Assembly: GCF_040779325.2 (NCBI RefSeq)
Contig: NZ_JBFONT020000001.1
Span: forward strand, 558,001 to 622,000
Origin: Aestuariibius violaceus
GTDB taxonomy: Bacteria; Pseudomonadota; Alphaproteobacteria; Rhodobacterales; Rhodobacteraceae
Direction of reading: 5' to 3'
DNA: 64,000 nucleotides
Part shown: positions 27,034-34,984 of the stretch, piece by piece
Layout: each line of letters opens with the position of its first letter
How positions within the stretch are numbered: position 1 is the stretch's first letter
The notes under the pieces: generated by a model
The model's input: only the letters and a program-made list of their open reading frames with translations
Told to the model about the DNA's origin: nothing
The model's database searches: none
Position numbers and translations under genes: made by a program

Positions 27034-27864
27034 TCAGTTGTTCCCCAGCGCCCGCGGGCTCGACGTCGCGCGGATATCGTCATTCTCGGGCCGCTGATGC
27101 AGATGCCAACGCCCTGTCGGATCACTGCCACGGCACTGGATCGCTTCGACTCCTACCGCCCAATCCGGATTGGTGATCTCGACCTCCGGCGGGCAGTAGC
27201 GTAATGTCAGCCCGCAGCGACGCCTTGCCGACGTATTCGGCCCCGATCCATGCACCAACATATCGGCATGGAGCGACACCTGACCTGCCCGAAGCGTGTT
27301 CGTGAAGGGTGTGCCCATCTCCTCTGCGCCGACCGTCTCTTGATGGAACACCGCCTCGCCCCCTGTCTGTTGGACCGCAATCGCTCCCCGATCATGGGTG
27401 CCCGGAATGAACTGCATCGCTGCGTTCGCCTCATCGACGTCATCGATCGCCAGCCAAATCGTCACCGTCCGGGCGGGCGATAGAGCCCAGAACGACGCAT
27501 CCTGATGCCAAGGAACCGACCGCGCCTCGCCCGGCGCTTTTGACAGGATCGCCGTAGCCCAACAAATGATGTTAGGCCCGATCAGATCCTCTACCAGGTC
27601 AAGGATCCGCGGTTCCCGGCACAGATCATAAAGCCCTGCCAGGCGAGCTTGATAACAATTGATCCCATAAGAACCGGCTTCGCCCATCGCGGTGATCAAA
27701 TCATCGATGTAGGCGCGAACTGTCAGCATTTCCTCGGCCGTGAATACATCGAAGGGCTGGACAAAGCCCTGCCGATTGTAGTGGTCGATCTGCGCGACCG
27801 ACAGCGCGTTCGGTGCCGGATTGGTCACCGACCTGAACCGGAGATCAAGCGCTTCCGTTACCAT
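27034..27864 (-). CDS. Phytanoyl-CoA dioxygenase (PhyH) family protein
   Basis: 276 residues from the ATG at 27864, which has GGGGAGG 5 bases upstream; an in-frame start at 27909 has no such signal. The Fe(II) ligands are visible as H-x-D in PWHQDASFW and a distal His in MLVHGSGPN, with an Arg-rich 2-oxoglutarate-binding strand (SARRRCGLTLRY). It is the first gene of the mannosidase operon and divergent from the AraC gene. PhyH enzymes hydroxylate small molecules, including ectoine, phosphonates and CoA esters. Its role with a mannoside importer is unexplained. Confidence 0.8.
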   Translation of the reverse strand: MVTEALDLRFRSVTNPAPNALSVAQIDHYNRQGFVQPFDVFTAEEMLTVRAYIDDLITAMGEAGSYGINCYQARLAGLYDLCREPRILDLVEDLIGPNIICWATAILSKAPGEARSVPWHQDASFWALSPARTVTIWLAIDDVDEANAAMQFIPGTHDRGAIAVQQTGGEAVFHQETVGAEEMGTPFTNTLRAGQVSLHADMLVHGSGPNTSARRRCGLTLRYCPPEVEITNPDWAVGVEAIQCRGSDPTGRWHLHQRPENDDIRATSSPRALGNN

Positions 27865-27938
27865 GTCTGCCTCCCCTAACCGTTTCACTCTAGCCTCATT
27901 TTTAGGCATCGGTGAGCGACAGGATTGAGCTAGTCTTA

Positions 27939-27951
27939 TGCTATTTTAGCA
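27939..27951. promoter_or_regulatory. Inverted repeat between araC-type gene and PhyH operon
   Basis: TGCTA-TTT-TAGCA lies in the 131-base divergent intergenic region, which is the most AT-rich stretch nearby. The related sequence TTTTTAGGCATC lies about 45 bases away towards PhyH. Both are candidates for binding of the neighbouring AraC-type regulator. Confidence 0.35.
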
Positions 27952-27995
27952 TGCCTACTGGAATATCGCCGTGATCTTTGCGCTAATCTGCTGTC

Positions 27996-28838
27996 ATGAA
28001 TGACCGTATTTTTCGCATTAAGGACTACCTCTCGCAGGACGAACACATCCACGCAGTCCGAAAAGTGATCGACACGCGTCGGCCAAAGTACCGTCACCAG
28101 CACGACTACTACGAACTCATGATCGTGCTTGATGGTCACATTCGCCACGAGGTCAACGATGTCAGTGGTACACTCACGCGGGGAAGCGCTGTGTTTCTTC
28201 GTCCTCACGATCTTCACCTCGTTCACGCTTACAAGGGAACTGAAGCGACAATTGCAAATCTGATGTTCCGCCTGGAATCGATCGATCATCTCTCCGATCT
28301 GTTCGGGGGCGACATAGGAAAACGCTTCTTCTGGACCGATGCGGTCCTGCCGGAGATCCGGTACCTTCCCTACCAAAGCCGAGAATACGTCTTGGAGCGC
28401 ATCAACCGGATCGGCGATGGCCGCCGCACCCGTCTCCGGGCGGAAAACATTCTTCTGCACCTCTTGTCCGATCTCCTGGACGCCGGCGATGCAGAGGGCG
28501 CCAACCTTCCTCTATGGCTCGCTTCGGCCTGCCGTGCCGCCAAGGAGCCAGCGGTATTCGTCCAAGGTGCAGCCGGTCTCGTTCAGGTTTCAGGGCGATC
28601 TCATGAACATGTCTGTCGCGCAATGAAGAGATTTCTTGGGGTGTCTCCGTCCGTTTGGGTCAATCAGGTCCGCATGGATCACGCAGCGCGTCTTCTTGGA
28701 AATGACCGGCTTTCTGTCGGGGAGGTGTCGGAAGCTTGCGGCATCCAGAATATCGGACACTTCTATCGCCTGTTTCGCGGTCGTCACGGGACCACGCCGG
28801 CGGCCTTTCGAAAACGATCACATGATGCGCCAGTCTAG
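27996..28838 (+). CDS. AraC-family transcriptional regulator
   Basis: 280 residues. The N-terminal cupin-like sensor domain (about 20-110: HQHDYYELMIVLDGHIRHEV, then LTRGSAVFLRPHDLHLVHAY) precedes a C-terminal pair of helix-turn-helix motifs ending in GIQNIGHFYRLFRGRHGTTP, the AraC signature. It is divergent from the PhyH-ABC-mannosidase operon, so it probably activates that operon when the sensor domain binds a sugar or related ligand. Its base composition is a little more AT-rich than its neighbours. Confidence 0.9.
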   Translation: MNDRIFRIKDYLSQDEHIHAVRKVIDTRRPKYRHQHDYYELMIVLDGHIRHEVNDVSGTLTRGSAVFLRPHDLHLVHAYKGTEATIANLMFRLESIDHLSDLFGGDIGKRFFWTDAVLPEIRYLPYQSREYVLERINRIGDGRRTRLRAENILLHLLSDLLDAGDAEGANLPLWLASACRAAKEPAVFVQGAAGLVQVSGRSHEHVCRAMKRFLGVSPSVWVNQVRMDHAARLLGNDRLSVGEVSEACGIQNIGHFYRLFRGRHGTTPAAFRKRSHDAPV

Positions 28839-29021
28839 GGAATGACTTTGTAGAGCTGCTGCCTGCCCAATTAAGCCGACCAAGAGGAGGTTAAGGATCT
28901 TCTAGGGGAGATTTCCCGCGCAAGCGCCCTACCTCAAAACCTGCGAGGGTCAAGACAGCGCCATGGGCTGCATTTCTCCTCATTTCATCCAAGATGCGTC
29001 TCTCACGACGACACCAGCTAT

Positions 29022-29810
29022 CTAGCTTGCAACGCCAGAAAGGAGTGACAGTGCAATCTGGCCTGCCGACACTGCCGATGCGCTCGCCTCACTCCGAACG
29101 AGAAAGAGGCGCACCAACTTATCCTGCGCCTCAGGATCCACAAAGATCTCTACGCTATCTGCGCCGAAGATACGCTCGCTCTTATCGCGCAGCGTTTCAA
29201 GCTGCTGATCGAGGTTGATCTGCGAAAATGATGCCGGCAAGCCAAGCGCGGTCTCGAAGACCGAGCGCAGCGGCGGCGAGCCGAGGATGGAAAACCAGCG
29301 CGCTTCGTCATTGCTGCTTCCTGCCAGTACGTCGTCGATCCCTTCAGAAACATTCAGGGCGAGCCGAAAATCCTCGTTCTGATCACCGACGGCCTCCGCG
29401 AACTTCGCAGTCTCAAAGCGGGCGATGATGTCTTCCGCGAAGGCTGGGTCACTGAATGCTGTCTGATCTGTCGTGAAGTCGAAAGTCGCCGCGAACTGCC
29501 CATATCGCGCATCGCTCAGTCGGTTGGCGAGGGCCTTGGGGTCGGACAGATCATCCTCAAGAATTCGGCGGATGAAAAACTTGTTGTCGATGTCGTCACC
29601 AAGACCGAACGCACCGAGGGCCACCTCCAGGAGCTGCCGGTCGGCGACAAGGTCCGCTGGCCGAGCGATGGAGCCGATACGCTCCCTAAACCGATCCGTC
29701 TGACGCTCGATTAGTGGGCTTTCCGCATGCGCCGTCTTCTGCGCATCCAGCGTTTGTTCGAGGAAACGCCACCCGGCATATCCAGACAAGGGCAGAACAG
29801 GCTGGAACAT
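29022..29810 (-). CDS. DUF1217 family protein of the flagellar cluster
   Basis: 262 residues. The region DLVADRQLLEVALGAFGLGD, then NKFFIRRILEDDL and LSDARYGQFAATFDF, is diagnostic of DUF1217, a family found with flagellar genes in alphaproteobacteria. The protein appears alpha-helical with no signal or membrane segment. It overlaps the flbT start by one base, so it is co-transcribed with flbT and flaF. The biochemical role is unknown; the link to flagella comes from the neighbourhood. Confidence 0.75.
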   Translation of the reverse strand: MFQPVLPLSGYAGWRFLEQTLDAQKTAHAESPLIERQTDRFRERIGSIARPADLVADRQLLEVALGAFGLGDDIDNKFFIRRILEDDLSDPKALANRLSDARYGQFAATFDFTTDQTAFSDPAFAEDIIARFETAKFAEAVGDQNEDFRLALNVSEGIDDVLAGSSNDEARWFSILGSPPLRSVFETALGLPASFSQINLDQQLETLRDKSERIFGADSVEIFVDPEAQDKLVRLFLVRSEASASAVSAGQIALSLLSGVAS

Positions 29811-30208
29811 CAGTGGCCCCCGAGAAGCCGGGCCTCGCGCGGGATCAGCAGCCGCAAAGTCTTCAAGGCGCGATAACTCATGCCATCAACGATGGCTTGG
29901 GCAGCAGCAGACAGGTGGGCTTTGCTGTCTCTATCGGAAAAGACGCTTTCGAGTTGCGCTATGCCTTCCAGGACCTGCTCATGTGCCGCCCGTTCATCGA
30001 CATCTCCGGACAAGGCGAGCTGAAGGATGTAACAGACCCGCCGGACCGGAGTGGTTGCCTCATCGGGATGGATTGCATCGCGCAGACGAAGAATTCTGGC
30101 CGCGGGGGTCATGACGGTAATCTTGCTACGCCGGTCGCCATTTTCCAGAACGACACCATTCACGAGAACTCTCTCCTTCGGAGCGAGCTTGAGGACAAGG
30201 CCAGGCAT
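29810..30208 (-). CDS. flbT: Flagellin mRNA regulator FlbT
   Basis: 132 residues. LKLAPKERVLVNGVVLENGD at the N-terminus and the central helical part (PVRRVCYILQLALSGD) match FlbT. In Caulobacter FlbT binds the flagellin 5' leader and promotes mRNA decay until the hook is complete, with FlaF as antagonist. Here it overlaps flaF by one base and follows the flagellin gene on the same strand, matching the known arrangement. Confidence 0.9.
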   Translation of the reverse strand: MPGLVLKLAPKERVLVNGVVLENGDRRSKITVMTPAARILRLRDAIHPDEATTPVRRVCYILQLALSGDVDERAAHEQVLEGIAQLESVFSDRDSKAHLSAAAQAIVDGMSYRALKTLRLLIPREARLLGGH

Positions 30209-30585
30209 CAGGCCGCTTCCTGCGTTGAGCGCAGACCACGCATAACCGTTGTGTTCACGTCGAGAAGCGGATCAATTGACCCAGTTCCCTCAAGGACAGC
30301 CCGAGTGTGATGAAGCGTGAACTCGGCGAGGTAGAAGATACGGGCTCGGATGTCCGGACTTAGCTGGTTTTCCGGATCGGCGACGTTGACAGCGAGAAGG
30401 GTCCAGAGCCGCGAATTGGCATGAAGGGCCTCGGCCAGGGCCGAAAACGTGAAGGGTTCCGCATCATGCGCGGCCTTCAAGTCGCGGCTCGCCTTTGCCA
30501 GCGCAGCGTGTTCAAGGCTTCGATCGGACCGGACCGCGTTTTCTGCGGCACCATAGGCTTGTTGCGCCCGTTGGAACGTATTCAT
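30208..30585 (-). CDS. flaF: Flagellar biosynthesis regulator FlaF
   Basis: 125 residues, all helical, beginning MNTFQRAQQAYGAAENAVRS and containing ALHANSRLWTLLAVNVADPEN and FYLAEFTLHH, which are FlaF hallmarks. FlaF is needed for flagellin translation or secretion and opposes FlbT. It lies 82 bases downstream of the flagellin gene, beyond a very stable hairpin, and overlaps flbT by one base. Confidence 0.9.
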   Translation of the reverse strand: MNTFQRAQQAYGAAENAVRSDRSLEHAALAKASRDLKAAHDAEPFTFSALAEALHANSRLWTLLAVNVADPENQLSPDIRARIFYLAEFTLHHTRAVLEGTGSIDPLLDVNTTVMRGLRSTQEAA

Positions 30586-30637
30586 GATGTGCGCCTTCTG
30601 CTGCTGAACTCCCCGCTTTCAGGGACCAGTTTGTGGC

Positions 30638-30659
30638 GCGAGGCCCCGAAGGGCCTCGC
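30638..30659 (-). terminator. C(UUCG)G tetraloop hairpin downstream of flagellin gene
   Basis: On the minus strand the 9-bp stem GCGAGGCCC / GGGCCTCGC closes a TTCG loop with a C-G pair, the most stable RNA tetraloop type. It starts 8 bases after the flagellin stop and precedes flaF-flbT. There is no T tract, so it is likely a 3' stabiliser or partial terminator giving more flagellin than flaF/flbT transcript. Confidence 0.65.
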
Positions 30660-30667
30660 TGACTTGC

Positions 30668-32146
30668 TTAACGGAAGAGCGAGAGGATCGACTGAGGCGC
30701 CTGGTTCGCGATCGACAGCGACTGAACGCCAAGCTGCTGTTGGACCTGAAGGGCCTGAAGGCGAGCAGAGGCCGCCTCCATATCCGCATCCACCATCGCA
30801 CCGATTCCAGACTTCAGCGCATCGGTGAGATTATCGATGAATTCCTGCTGAGTGTCGATCCGGCCCTGGGAAGAACCGAAATTCGCCGCCGCATCAATCG
30901 AGTTGCCAATAAGCGTCTCAATCGTTGCGAGCGCCCGATCAGCACCGTCGGATGTCGACACATTGATGGAGTCGAGACCAAAGAGACCGCCCGATGCGGT
31001 CCCGCCGCTTTCGCCTGTCAAAGCGAAATCGGTAACATCGGTACCGGCGTTATCGACGTTCAGGACCCATTGACCGCTGTCATTCTGGCTCACGCGGGTC
31101 GAAACGTCGCCGAGACCCGCGGAGTCCAGCGCAGTTTGAAGGCCGCGTGCGACATCCTCAAATGTCTCGCCCTTACCGGCAACGTAGTCGTAGTTAGCTC
31201 CGTTATACGTGATCCGGTAACTGTCACCCTGGTTCACATTGGTCCCTACGAACGTGATTGTCTCAGCTCGCTGACCGATCGTATCGGAATCACTTGCACC
31301 GCCGTCAATTGTGGCAGAGCCGGTCACAGACGCCGTAACGTCAACGTCCTCGAATGCGCGCGTCGACGTAATGTCCAGATTCCCTGAACCATCATTTGAG
31401 GCGCTAATGCCCTCAAGACCAAGCGCGTTGACCGCAGACGCTATGTTGTCGATCGTTGTTGTCGTGTCGGTATTTCCGTTCACGTTGACGGTGTTGCCTT
31501 CGATCGTGAAGCTGAAGACGTCGGTGTCGGCATTGTAAACGATCGCATAGCTTGCCGTATTGCCGGTCGCGCCAACCGTGGCGGCGCTGACGGTGCCATT
31601 GGCAGATTTGCTGACGCCACCGCCACCATAGGCGCCGCCATCGGTTGTCAGGTCCTGACGACTGACCGTGATGTCGCTGGCGACGACGGAGCCATCGGAC
31701 CCGCGATCAAGAGACGACAGGATCTTCATGTCGTCGGTTCCCGAAACCAAATTGAGACCGTTGAACTGCGCGGCGCTGGTCACAGACTTGATCTGATTGG
31801 TCAGCGCGTCGATGTCGGTCTGGATCTTGTCGCGATCGACGTTGTCTTCCTGTGCAGCGACGATCTTGCCTTTGATGTCGGTCAGGAGATCCGTAACCGT
31901 TTCAGAGGCATTTCGCGCAACAGCGACAGTGGATTGACCGAGTGAAAGACTGTCCGAAATGCTCTGAAAGCCTTTCACGTCAGCTTCCATTACCTTAGAG
32001 ATCGCCCAGACCGATGCATTGTCGCGTGCATTCGCGACTTCCTTGCCGGTCGAGATCATTGACTGGGTCTTTGCGAGATCGTTGTTGATGGTTTTTAGTG
32101 TTTGCAATGCGACCATTGCGCTGTTGTTCGTCAGAATGCTGGACAT
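30668..32146 (-). CDS. fliC: Flagellin
   Basis: 492 residues from the ATG at 32146, with AAAGGAGC upstream; an in-frame TTG two codons earlier is less likely. The conserved D0/D1 N-terminus is SSILTNNSAMVALQTLKTIN, then ARDNASVWAISKVMEADVKG. The C-terminus is ARLQALQVQQQLGVQSLSIA and ends LSLFR. The central 200 residues are Gly/Thr/Asp-rich surface domains. It is the filament subunit, exported through the flagellar secretion system. A CtrA-like box lies about 150 bases upstream, and FlbT/FlaF downstream probably control the mRNA. Confidence 0.95.
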   Translation of the reverse strand: MSSILTNNSAMVALQTLKTINNDLAKTQSMISTGKEVANARDNASVWAISKVMEADVKGFQSISDSLSLGQSTVAVARNASETVTDLLTDIKGKIVAAQEDNVDRDKIQTDIDALTNQIKSVTSAAQFNGLNLVSGTDDMKILSSLDRGSDGSVVASDITVSRQDLTTDGGAYGGGGVSKSANGTVSAATVGATGNTASYAIVYNADTDVFSFTIEGNTVNVNGNTDTTTTIDNIASAVNALGLEGISASNDGSGNLDITSTRAFEDVDVTASVTGSATIDGGASDSDTIGQRAETITFVGTNVNQGDSYRITYNGANYDYVAGKGETFEDVARGLQTALDSAGLGDVSTRVSQNDSGQWVLNVDNAGTDVTDFALTGESGGTASGGLFGLDSINVSTSDGADRALATIETLIGNSIDAAANFGSSQGRIDTQQEFIDNLTDALKSGIGAMVDADMEAASARLQALQVQQQLGVQSLSIANQAPQSILSLFR

Positions 32147-32293
32147 TTCCAAGCTCCTTTAGCCGGTGCTTTACACCGCGTTTCATGCCGCGCCGCGAAG
32201 GCGCTACTGTGTCATTCTGACCTGTGTGTCCTGGCTTTTCAGGATACGCCGTCCCGCGATTTCGAGACGCACAAACAATAGAGTACAGGGTAA

Positions 32294-32308
32294 CTAACAA
32301 TGAATTAA
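32294..32308 (-). promoter_or_regulatory. CtrA-like box upstream of the flagellin gene
   Basis: On the minus strand TTAA-TTCATTG-TTAG, one mismatch from TTAA-N7-TTAA. It lies in the AT-rich 200-base leader between the flagellin start (32146) and the FlgN-like gene. CtrA control of flagellar genes is known in Rhodobacterales. No convincing sigma-54 or sigma-28 promoter was seen here. Confidence 0.35.
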
Positions 32309-32346
32309 TCGAAGAAGGGATAGTAGAAGGAATCTAATTCAAATTT

Positions 32347-32688
32347 TCATGCCTTTTTCTCTAAACGACGATTCTCCATAGAGAAATCAGAGTGTTTGCC
32401 ATCCGCACTATACGTGCGAAGCGACCGCTGAACTTGTCTGAGCGTCCAAAGCCTCGACTGGGCGTCCTGGATACCGTCCATTGCGGCCTCCAACAAACGC
32501 CGGTTCCTCTCAGCCAGGTCTCGTAGGTGAGCCGCCTGCCGCTCCTCCAAGGTTGCTCTCCTCAGCAGTTCCAGGAGCGAATCAAGCTCTGTTCGAATTG
32601 GTGTGAGTTGCTTGAAGTCCGAGTTTAGTAGCGCGTCTTTCTCTGCCTCAAAGCACGATATCGCTCGCTTTATCAAGGAGTTAGCCAT
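32347..32688 (-). CDS. FlgN-like flagellar protein
   Basis: 113 residues, helical and rich in Leu, Arg and Glu, with a long coiled-coil-like stretch (ELDSLLELLRRATLEERQAA through NRRLLEAAMDGIQDA). Size and character fit the FlgN export-chaperone family for hook-filament junction proteins, but the sequence is weakly conserved. It overlaps the FlgJ-like gene by 8 bases, so the two are co-translated. It could instead be an unrelated coiled-coil flagellar protein. Confidence 0.6.
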   Translation of the reverse strand: MANSLIKRAISCFEAEKDALLNSDFKQLTPIRTELDSLLELLRRATLEERQAAHLRDLAERNRRLLEAAMDGIQDAQSRLWTLRQVQRSLRTYSADGKHSDFSMENRRLEKKA

Positions 32689-32959
32689 CGTTCGCCTCGC
32701 GCCGGATCAGCGAATTGAAGAGGTGCTCAGCCAAGCCGATGCCACCGGCGTCGACCAATCGTTTAGCCTGCTCGTCTACAAGAAGTGACGAAAACTGCTC
32801 CTCTCCGGAACCGCCGCCGAACAGATCCGGAACGGATCCCACGTCCGCCGTCTTCAGCATTTCTGCAAGGAACTGAGCCTCAAGCGCTTGCGACGCTTTT
32901 AGCAGATCTTCCCGAGAATCTGGGGTGACGGTTTTCGACTGATATACCTGAATTTCCAT
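32681..32959 (-). CDS. Rod-binding protein, FlgJ N-terminal-like
   Basis: 92 residues from the ATG at 32959, preceded by AAAGGGG; an upstream in-frame start at 32980 is less likely. The segment LLKASQALEAQFLAEMLKTA and the later EEQFSSLLVDEQAKRLVDAG match the FlgJ N-terminal rod-binding domain. There is no muramidase domain, as in most alphaproteobacteria. It acts in the periplasm as a rod-assembly cap or scaffold. It is divergent from the FliK-like gene. Confidence 0.75.
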   Translation of the reverse strand: MEIQVYQSKTVTPDSREDLLKASQALEAQFLAEMLKTADVGSVPDLFGGGSGEEQFSSLLVDEQAKRLVDAGGIGLAEHLFNSLIRREANDG

Positions 32960-33051
32960 AAATACCCCTTTCGCGATCAAATTTGGCTGCGGATCATAAA
33001 GAAATCGTAAATCTTTCCGAGTTTAGCTTGGTGAGAGTTTCAAAAACGGGA

Positions 33052-34311
33052 ATGAAGTTGGATCTCCTTTATCTCATGAATCGATCTTCGGACGGCAATA
33101 CGCCCCTTTCTGCCGTGAAAACCATCCGGTTAGAGGGCTCGATTGAGGTCGATGACTTTTCTGTCATGGTCGATCTTGTCACGCCCATTCCTACGCCTTC
33201 CGGAACACAAGAAACAGCCCAGGAGCCAGGCCTGCAAACGCCTGCCTCCGGGTGGATGCACGAAGTCACCGAGCCGAGGCTACCGGTACAAAATATCGAG
33301 AAGACTTCGGAAAAGACGGTCCCGGAGGTAGAGATCGACGCTCGCACTGTGCCGCAAACGGAACCCGATGTTGTACAAGTCAAAGGCCGTGAAGCGCCGG
33401 CGGTCGAACGCAGAGCAGGCGGGGTCGACGGACCATTCGTTCAACAGGACATAAAGGAGAAATCTACGCACAAGCGTGCTGTGGCACTGGAACAAGCATC
33501 GACTGAGGGTTTGGTGCCCGTCATAAGGGACAATCCCAAACCAGCGGTTCACCAAGAGAAAGATCAGGTGATCTCGCGCGCGCGCGCGGTTGCGGCCGAT
33601 CCTCGCCAAAGAGGGGCAGATGTAGCGATAATCCCGAAACCCTCGCCAGAAGCTCGGAAAGGGACCGCAGAAGTCCCACCGTCACAAGAGCGTGTCGAAA
33701 CCGCCACTCCGAGCAAACCCGCAAAGAAAGCCACATCGATTGAGGCGACCGGACCGCAGCCAAGAACAGCATCGCCCATCAGTCAGATGGATGTTTCGCC
33801 CAAGTTGGTGAGCGACCTTCCCGACCCGCAAGCCTTCGATCCACCGATCGTGCGGGCGTCTACTGCTATCGATGGGGCAGCGCCTTCCCGACCGCTTGGC
33901 GCGGCAGGCCCGCCGACACCCCCAACCGCCCCGTCGATCCCTGGACAGATTGCCGCGACGTTGTCTGTTTCAGAAACCGGGATGGCGGAGATTGTCCTCG
34001 ATCCGGAGGAGTTGGGGAAGGTTCGCCTCACCCTGACCCAGACTGACGGGCGTACCGTTCTGATCGTCGAGGCGCAGCGGCCGGAAACGATAGATCTGAT
34101 GCGGCGAAACCTGGATGAGCTGACCGCGGAGTTCAGTGATGCAGGATATGCCAACCTGTCTTTCGATTTCCGCGATAGCCCGCAGGACTGGAATGACCGC
34201 GACTCCGGAACGATGACCGCGTTCGAAGCGGAGGATTTCGAAACCGGCGAAGACCTGCCAAACGATCTGGCCGTCTTGACGATGGCGGATAGGCTCGATT
34301 TGAGACTTTAG
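33052..34311 (+). CDS. fliK: FliK-like flagellar hook-length control protein
   Basis: About 419 residues from the ATG at 33052. The frame is open to a TTG at 32983, which would leave only 23 bases to the divergent FlgJ-like gene; the start is unresolved. The long middle part is Pro/Glu/Lys-rich and disordered, as in FliK. The C-terminal domain (TLSVSETGMAEIVLDPEELG, then VRLTLTQTDGRTVLIVEAQR, then LMRRNLDELTAEFSDAG) matches the conserved FliK hook-switch domain. It measures hook length and switches export to filament proteins. It lies 12 bases before flgD. Confidence 0.85.
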   Translation: MKLDLLYLMNRSSDGNTPLSAVKTIRLEGSIEVDDFSVMVDLVTPIPTPSGTQETAQEPGLQTPASGWMHEVTEPRLPVQNIEKTSEKTVPEVEIDARTVPQTEPDVVQVKGREAPAVERRAGGVDGPFVQQDIKEKSTHKRAVALEQASTEGLVPVIRDNPKPAVHQEKDQVISRARAVAADPRQRGADVAIIPKPSPEARKGTAEVPPSQERVETATPSKPAKKATSIEATGPQPRTASPISQMDVSPKLVSDLPDPQAFDPPIVRASTAIDGAAPSRPLGAAGPPTPPTAPSIPGQIAATLSVSETGMAEIVLDPEELGKVRLTLTQTDGRTVLIVEAQRPETIDLMRRNLDELTAEFSDAGYANLSFDFRDSPQDWNDRDSGTMTAFEAEDFETGEDLPNDLAVLTMADRLDLRL

Positions 34312-34323
34312 AGGACTCATCAG

Positions 34324-34983
34324 ATGGAAATTCAATCCTTCAACAGCGCAACACCCACGGGCGCGGACGTTGCCACCGATACCAGTGCAGTCATCAGTTC
34401 CGACTTCGAGACGTTTCTGAACATGCTGACCACACAGCTGGAAAATCAGGACCCGCTCAACCCGGTCGATTCTGCCGATTATGCTGCGCAGCTTGCGCAG
34501 TTCTCGGCCGTCGAACAGCAGGTTTTGACCAACGACCTCCTCGAAACGCTGATACAGCAAAGCCAAGTCACGGGTCTTAGCGACATGGCAGGATGGGTCG
34601 GGATGGAGGCCCGGGCAACTGGCGCAGCCCACTTCAACGGCGCTCCGGTCCGGCTCGTGCCCGACCCCTCGCCGCTTGCGCAGAGCACCGTCCTGATCGT
34701 GACGAACAGCGCCGGGCAGGAAGTTGCCGTCGAACCGCTGCCATCTGGGGGCGGAGAAATCGACTGGGTCGGCTATGACGAAGACGGTCGGCCGCTCCCT
34801 CCGGGCGAATACACGTTCCGGATCGAAAGCACGGCGAATGGTGAGATCATCGAACGCGAGGCCGTCGCGCATTATACCCGGGTCAATGAAGTCAGGGTCG
34901 AAGGCGGCGTGAACGTCGCGATCCTCGCGGGGGGGGTCTCGGTTCCCGCGACAGAGATCACAGCCCTCAGAGTTCCATCATGA
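34324..34983 (+). CDS. flgD: Flagellar hook capping protein FlgD
   Basis: 219 residues. The N-terminal export and assembly segment contains FETFLNMLTTQLENQDPLNP and AQLAQFSAVEQQVLTND, the FlgD signature. The C-terminal half is the Ig/Tudor-like domain (PPGEYTFRIESTANGEII). FlgD caps the growing hook and is exported by the flagellar apparatus. It follows fliK by 12 bases, the usual pair. Confidence 0.93.
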   Translation: MEIQSFNSATPTGADVATDTSAVISSDFETFLNMLTTQLENQDPLNPVDSADYAAQLAQFSAVEQQVLTNDLLETLIQQSQVTGLSDMAGWVGMEARATGAAHFNGAPVRLVPDPSPLAQSTVLIVTNSAGQEVAVEPLPSGGGEIDWVGYDEDGRPLPPGEYTFRIESTANGEIIEREAVAHYTRVNEVRVEGGVNVAILAGGVSVPATEITALRVPS

Positions 34984-34984
34984 C

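Noticed and set aside
33576..33590. Alternating CG run in the fliK-like gene as a possible regulatory or Z-DNA element
   Set aside because: It is short, within coding sequence of a disordered Arg/Ala stretch, and explained by codon use.
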